A stretch of 9,895 nucleotides of DNA from contig JAKBSX010000054.1 in the NCBI GenBank assembly GCA_021844725.1, positions 1 to 9,895 on the forward strand. Reading direction: 5' to 3'. Each line of letters begins with the position of its first letter. Position 1 is the stretch's first letter. This DNA is from Actinomycetes bacterium. Its GTDB lineage: Bacteria; Actinomycetota; Acidimicrobiia; Acidimicrobiales; Acidimicrobiaceae. The notes beneath the pieces were generated by a model, which did not search any database, was not told the origin of the DNA, and worked only from the letters and a program-made list of their open reading frames with translations. The position numbers were made by a program, and so were the translations under genes. Shown in pieces: positions 7,234 to 9,895 of the stretch.

Positions 7234-8561
7234 CAACTGGGGTTCTGGTTAGAGGCAGCCGGAAAGGGTTCCTGAATAAAATTTCATCTAGAATTCTTGT
7301 TCTCCTGAGGGCTGAGGATGGCTTTGGCCCGGAGAATCATGTTTTGGTGGGGCTGATTGCAGTACTTGGCGCCATTGGCATCTCAATGGTGCTGTCAACC
7401 TCATACGTGCCATCCTTGACATCCGGACATAGCGCGTTTTCGCTCTTTGAACGCCAGCTGCTGTGGGTAGTCTTCGGAATAGTGGCTTTTGGCGTTGGAA
7501 CTCGGATGGATCTTAATTTCCTGCTCAAGTATCGGGGTTTGTTCGTTCTTTTATGTGGATTTGCACTTGTGGCAGTCCTGATACCACATGTCGGTATCAA
7601 TGTGAGTGGTTCCTCAAGATGGGTAGGTTTCGGAATCTTGAGGATTCAGCCGTCCGAAATTACCAAGCTTGCAATAGCAATTTTTGCAGCAGGAGTGGCT
7701 ACGACACGGGCCGACGAAATAGGCAAATTCAATAAAGTTCTGCAGCCGGTATTGCTTGCGACTGGGTTATCCGCCGGGCTTGTATTGCTTGAGCCCGACA
7801 TGGGAACAGCCATGGTGATTGGTGCAACCGCAATTGGAGTTTTGTTTGCCGCCGGAGTCAGGATGCGCCATTTTATCCCCACTATGATTGTCATAACGCT
7901 ATTTGGTGTATATGAGGCGCTGGCTAAGACGTACAGGCGGGAGCGGATGCTCTCGTTTCTTCATCCCTGGCGGGACCGGATGACCTATGCTTACCAGGAG
8001 GTGCAGTCACTGGTGGCATTTGCAACCGGTCATGTGACCGGTGCCGGACCAGGCGCTGGCCAAGCGAAGTGGGGTTTTTTGCCCAATCCGCAGACTGATT
8101 TTATATTTTCAGTGATTGGTCAGGAGCTTGGAGCGATTGGGGCAGTGATAGTTTTGGCGCTTTTGGCGCTAATGGTATTTTACATATTTAAGATTTCCTC
8201 AAGAGCTTCTACCAGGTTTGGAGCTTTGCTTTGCGTTGGTATTGGATCCTGGTTGGCAGCCCAGGTAGTGCTGAATGTTGGAGCGGTTATAGGGTTGCTT
8301 CCAGTTACAGGCGTTCCGCTTCCCTTGATTTCAGCGGGTGGTTCTTCGCTGGTGGTTATTCTTTTCGCACTTGGATTGGTTAATTCTGTGGCTAAAGATA
8401 TCACTCCTTTGGCAAGATCGAAAGGAAAAGGAGAGAGTTCGTTCTTTTCCCTGGCCGGAAGCGTGAGTCCTGGATGGCTGAGTATGAAGCAGCGAAACTT
8501 ATCTATGAGTGGTGCCATAGGGGCAGTAAGGGATAAAATAGGCACTTTTCTAGGTCGCTAG
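7230..8561 (+). CDS. ftsW: SEDS-family septal peptidoglycan polymerase FtsW
   Basis: FtsW is the SEDS glycosyltransferase that polymerises lipid II at the division site, paired with the FtsI-type protein encoded upstream. From the ATG at 7230 the protein is 443 residues, with about ten membrane segments between residues 36 and 386. Family signatures are GSSRWVGFG (127-135) followed by QPSEITKLA (140-148), LLEPDMGTA (186-194), NPQTDFIFSVIGQELG (286-301) with the conserved Asp290 expected at the catalytic site, and LPVTGVPLPLISAGGSS (357-373). The cytoplasmic tail of about 55 residues is basic and serine-rich. The short cytoplasmic N-terminus of about 35 residues is also basic. RodA is a possible alternative on motifs alone, but the position between murD and murG strongly favours FtsW. 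It overlaps murD by four bases and is followed by a 63-base spacer before murG. Confidence 0.95.
   Translation: MTTGVLVRGSRKGFLNKISSRILVLLRAEDGFGPENHVLVGLIAVLGAIGISMVLSTSYVPSLTSGHSAFSLFERQLLWVVFGIVAFGVGTRMDLNFLLKYRGLFVLLCGFALVAVLIPHVGINVSGSSRWVGFGILRIQPSEITKLAIAIFAAGVATTRADEIGKFNKVLQPVLLATGLSAGLVLLEPDMGTAMVIGATAIGVLFAAGVRMRHFIPTMIVITLFGVYEALAKTYRRERMLSFLHPWRDRMTYAYQEVQSLVAFATGHVTGAGPGAGQAKWGFLPNPQTDFIFSVIGQELGAIGAVIVLALLALMVFYIFKISSRASTRFGALLCVGIGSWLAAQVVLNVGAVIGLLPVTGVPLPLISAGGSSLVVILFALGLVNSVAKDITPLARSKGKGESSFFSLAGSVSPGWLSMKQRNLSMSGAIGAVRDKIGTFLGR
8025..8042 (+). repeat. Near-palindrome inside ftsW
   Basis: ACCGGTCA at 8025-8032 and its exact reverse complement TGACCGGT at 8035-8042 are separated by two bases. 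It lies in codons for the ATGHVTGAG loop of FtsW. It may be chance; nothing nearby suggests a terminator or operator. Confidence 0.35.
8152..8169 (+). repeat. In-frame 9-base tandem duplication in ftsW
   Basis: TTTTGGCGC occurs twice back to back (8152-8160 and 8161-8169). The unit is three codons long and yields a repeated Leu-Ala-Leu in a membrane segment (residues about 309-314), so it preserves the frame and the hydrophobic character. Confidence 0.4.
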
Positions 8562-8624
8562 TGATTTTTATTAATTTTGCGGAATTCTGATTTATGGGTT
8601 GAATCGAGGAGTGGTTGATCAACA
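8562..8624 (+). promoter_or_regulatory. ftsW-murG spacer with murG ribosome binding site and a 10-base palindrome
   Basis: This is the only intergenic gap above 15 bases in the window. Its first half is AT-rich. GAGGAG at 8606-8611 is the likely murG ribosome binding site, 13 bases before the GTG at 8625, which is longer than usual. Between them lies the perfect palindrome GTTGATCAAC (8614-8623). I see no terminator hairpin with a T-run. A TTGCGG at about 8576 could be a weak -35 element but has no convincing -10 partner, so an internal promoter is only a possibility. Confidence 0.4.
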
Positions 8625-9776
8625 GTGGCTGATGGTTGGATGTTCCATAAAGATGTATGGATTGCAGCCGGCGGAACCGCTGGCCATTTACTGCCAGCCT
8701 TGGGGGTTGCAGAAGTACTGGTGGGTATGGGCATAGATCGAGCACAGATTGGTTTTATCGGGTCAAATCGTCCGTTGGAGGCTGAGCTCATCGGACCATA
8801 TTCTTATGAACTGCTAAATCTTGATACTGTCGGCTTATCCAGGAATTTTACCATCGCAAATTTGGCAGCAGGTGCAAGGCTCGTCTTTGCTGCGATAAAG
8901 CTGATGGCAGCTGCATTGCGTGATCGACCAAAGGTTGTTGTAGGCTTTGGTGGTTATTTCTCCGTGCCACCGCTCCTGGCAGCAAAGTTGCTAAGCGTTC
9001 CTGTAGTTGTTGTTGAAACTAACTCGGTTGCCGGACGGGCAAATAGGCTGCTTGCCAGGGTGGCCAGCCGGGTGTTTTCTGCAGAGAATATAGAGGGTAT
9101 CGGCAGTCCCGAGGTGGTGGGGGTTCCACTTCGTCCTGAGATATCCGCTTCACAGAGCTCCGATGGCACCGAATTCAGAAAAGATTATAACATTCCTGAG
9201 AATGCACAGCTTGTGACCATCTTTGGTGGCTCTTTGGGTGCAGAAAAGATAAATCGTGCGGTTATAACCATGTTGGAGACATTAGATAAAAGCCGGACTG
9301 GCTTTGATGCAGAAATCTGTTTTTATCATGTGATCGGGCGGAGGGACTTTCAGTTGTTTGAGGCTTCAGCAACTGCGTTGAGTAAGAGGCCAGGTAAGCA
9401 GAGATACATATTTCAAGAGTTTGATACAAGTGTTTATCGGGCTATTTCCGCGAGTACCCTCGTTGTCTGCCGAGCTGGGTCGAGCACCATTGCTGAATTG
9501 GGATATTTCAAAAAGCCTTCAGTGCTTATCCCTCTGCCGAATGCCCCCGGCGATCATCAGAGAAAAAATGCTGAAGTCCTGGAACGAGCGGGGGCTGCAA
9601 GTGTGATTTACGACAACGAATTATCGTCTGAATCACTGCAACGCCGGCTGTCCATATTATTGGCCGATCCTGAGGTACTTGAGCGGATGTCGAAAGCCGC
9701 GGGTGGGACATTCAATGGCAATGGCTGCGGCAGAATTGCCGAGGTGCTGTTCCAGCTAATCGAAGGAGAGCGTTGA
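8625..9776 (+). CDS. murG: UDP-GlcNAc--lipid I GlcNAc transferase MurG
   Basis: Peripheral membrane GT28-family glycosyltransferase that adds GlcNAc to lipid I, giving lipid II, on the cytoplasmic face. The 383-residue protein has both Rossmann-like domains. The N-terminal one starts with [19 protein letters not shown] (14-32, the glycine-rich lipid I loop) and has [15 protein letters not shown] (107-121). The C-terminal donor-binding one has [14 protein letters not shown] (200-213), [20 protein letters not shown] (282-301) and [18 protein letters not shown] (302-319). The common HEQN-VPG segment reads VETNSVAG (130-137) here. The GTG at 8625 is chosen because an in-frame TGA lies at 8616-8618 and GAGGAG is upstream; the ATG at 8640 is an alternative giving a protein five residues shorter. 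The gene ends two bases before the first possible murC start. Confidence 0.95.
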   Translation: MADGWMFHKDVWIAAGGTAGHLLPALGVAEVLVGMGIDRAQIGFIGSNRPLEAELIGPYSYELLNLDTVGLSRNFTIANLAAGARLVFAAIKLMAAALRDRPKVVVGFGGYFSVPPLLAAKLLSVPVVVVETNSVAGRANRLLARVASRVFSAENIEGIGSPEVVGVPLRPEISASQSSDGTEFRKDYNIPENAQLVTIFGGSLGAEKINRAVITMLETLDKSRTGFDAEICFYHVIGRRDFQLFEASATALSKRPGKQRYIFQEFDTSVYRAISASTLVVCRAGSSTIAELGYFKKPSVLIPLPNAPGDHQRKNAEVLERAGAASVIYDNELSSESLQRRLSILLADPEVLERMSKAAGGTFNGNGCGRIAEVLFQLIEGER

Positions 9777-9778
9777 AA

Positions 9779-9895
9779 GTGCAGGGATGGGGTCAAGTGA
9801 GAAAGATTCACATCGTCGGTATTGGTGGGGCGGGAATGTCAGCAATAGCTGTGGTATTGACACAGCAGGGGTACCAGGTGTCCGGGTCTGATCTA
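9779..9895 (+). CDS. murC: UDP-MurNAc--L-alanine ligase MurC, N-terminus only (3' end outside window)
   Basis: The open frame from GTG 9779 to the window edge encodes 39 residues. They contain [19 protein letters not shown] and GYQVSGSDL, the characteristic first strand, glycine-rich loop and second strand of the MurC UDP-binding domain. MurC is the cytoplasmic ATP-dependent ligase that adds L-alanine to UDP-MurNAc, the first stem-peptide step. Two starts are possible. GTG 9779 has AAGGAGAG (9763-9770) upstream at good spacing. GTG 9797 would begin right at the conserved [11 protein letters not shown] but has a weaker purine-rich stretch before it. I prefer 9779. The gene follows murG by two bases, so it is probably co-transcribed and coupled with it. 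Confidence 0.92.
   Translation, partial: MQGWGQVRKIHIVGIGGAGMSAIAVVLTQQGYQVSGSDL

Noticed and set aside
1..9895. Antisense open frames opposite the cell wall genes
   Set aside because: All are short, show no recognisable domains and lie opposite conserved coding sequence, so they are best explained as shadows of the real genes.
1..9895. A previously undescribed system, mobile element or CRISPR array
   Set aside because: Apart from the short spacer before murG, all of the sequence is accounted for by known cell wall and division genes, and no regularly spaced repeats, integrase or transposase motifs, or terminal repeats were seen.

Overview
This window is a stretch of a bacterial dcw (division and cell wall) cluster. 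Every gene lies on the + strand. The order is rsmH (3' part), an ftsL-like gene, ftsI/pbpB, murE, mraY, murD, ftsW, murG, and the first 39 codons of murC. The seven complete genes fill positions 718-9776 almost without gaps. I see no RNA gene, CRISPR array, mobile element or phage gene, and no sign of a novel defence or biosynthetic system. I regard the region as ordinary core genome with a few details worth a look.

Organism: the block order resembles that of Actinobacteria and related Gram-positives. MurE carries a DNPR motif, which indicates meso-diaminopimelate peptidoglycan. The base composition looks moderate (roughly half G+C by eye), well below that of Streptomyces or Mycobacterium. 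Together with the long FtsL-like protein and the SVAK-type penicillin-binding protein, this makes me lean towards a deep actinobacterial lineage such as Acidimicrobiia. That is a weak inference and not a demonstrated assignment.

Layout: 1-731 is the rest of the 16S rRNA methyltransferase RsmH. 718-1392 is a bitopic FtsL-type divisome protein, overlapping rsmH by 14 bases. 1397-3343 is a monofunctional class B penicillin-binding protein. 3357-4880 is MurE. 4877-5914 is MraY, 5911-7233 MurD and 7230-8561 FtsW; each of these starts inside the previous stop codon (GTGA, ATGA, ATGA), so murE-mraY-murD-ftsW look translationally coupled. A 63-base spacer, the only real intergenic gap, precedes murG (8625-9776). 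murC begins at about 9779 and runs off the window.

How the genes work together: MurC, MurD and MurE add L-Ala, D-Glu and meso-DAP to UDP-MurNAc. MurF, which is not in this window, would add D-Ala-D-Ala. MraY moves the finished precursor to undecaprenyl phosphate (lipid I), and MurG adds GlcNAc (lipid II). FtsW polymerises lipid II at the septum and the FtsI-type protein cross-links it, with the FtsL-like protein as the divisome activator. The most notable organisational point is that murF is absent from its usual place between murE and mraY, where the two genes overlap directly.
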